A stretch of 27,403 bases of DNA from a virus, in IMG/VR virus record IMGVR_UViG_3300032020_000039, positions 1-27,403 of that record; one strand, 5' to 3'. The notes below the pieces were generated by a model. That model was not told the DNA's origin, did not search any database, and saw only the letters and a list, made by a program, of their open reading frames with translations. Position numbers and translations under genes: made by a program. Shown piece after piece: positions 27,341 to 27,403 of the stretch; within the stretch, counting starts at the first letter, position 1, and every line of letters begins with the position of its first letter.

Positions 27341-27403
27341 AATCTACTCCAAATGGAATGTGCATTAATCCTGCAAGTGCTTCTCGAACTGCCTTTTGAT
27401 GTT
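27303..27403 (-). CDS. C-terminus of a probable GHMP-type sugar kinase, partial
   Basis: The last 32 codons of a gene entering from the right edge. The segment AVREALAGLMHIPFGVDYGG followed by SQIIF resembles the end of heptose-7-phosphate/GHMP sugar kinases (xGLxxVPFxFxxxGSxII). It overlaps the cupin start by 38 bases. The similarity is short, so the family is tentative; a kinase would fit a nucleotide-sugar pathway with the other enzymes. Confidence 0.45.
   Translation of the reverse strand, partial: HQKAVREALAGLMHIPFGVDYGGSQIIFKDSS

Overview
The window is a contiguous stretch of a tailed bacteriophage (or prophage) genome. Every convincing gene lies on the minus strand, so transcription runs from high to low coordinates. 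The evidence is a siphovirus-type tail module (tail tube, tail assembly chaperone, tape measure, baseplate and collar proteins) followed by lysis-type membrane proteins and a replication module, with dense packing and many ATGA or TAATG stop/start overlaps. Terminase and capsid genes are absent and presumably lie beyond the 27.4 kb end. Strong AGGAGG ribosome sites and sigma70-like promoters point to a bacterial host. The host cannot be named; the tape-measure C-terminus recalls phages of Chloroflexota, but that is only an impression.

Layout in transcription order. (1) 27403-22808: a nucleotide-sugar and glycosyltransferase cassette (kinase C-terminus, cupin, two SDR enzymes, RmlC-like epimerase, GT4 glycosyltransferase), closed by an intrinsic terminator. 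(2) 22749-18047: virion adhesion and tail-fibre type genes, including a protein built of nineteen 20-residue repeats, a collar/Gp10-like protein and a BppU-like protein. (3) 18047-12652: neck and tail proteins, two paralogous tail tube proteins, chaperone, tape measure and a tail/baseplate protein. (4) 12644-10330: small virion, zinc-binding and membrane proteins, an XhlA-like holin candidate and a Cys/His/Glu transglutaminase-like protein. (5) 10176-6639: an intein-containing metallophosphoesterase, an HNH endonuclease, a truncated DUF4406 gene, a LAGLIDADG endonuclease and an intact DUF4406 gene, ending in a terminator. (6) 6444-1: a new promoter, then regulatory and replication genes (HTH protein, candidate ssDNA-binding protein, Gp37/Gp68 radical-SAM-like protein), then a second promoter with a phased GTTAG array driving a replisome organiser and a DnaC-like helicase loader.

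The main novelty is the density and architecture of homing elements: two inteins, three free-standing homing endonuclease genes and a fourth nested one. The glycosyltransferase gene carries an intein interrupting its conserved donor-binding motif. Inside that intein, a complete LAGLIDADG endonuclease gene with its own ribosome site and a candidate promoter is read in a different frame, while the intein frame stays open through the whole overlap. The second intein sits directly after the DxH metal motif of the phosphoesterase. The three free-standing endonuclease genes also have their own candidate promoters, and two show traces of how they inserted: a 10-bp flanking direct repeat, and a truncated paralogue next to an intact gene.
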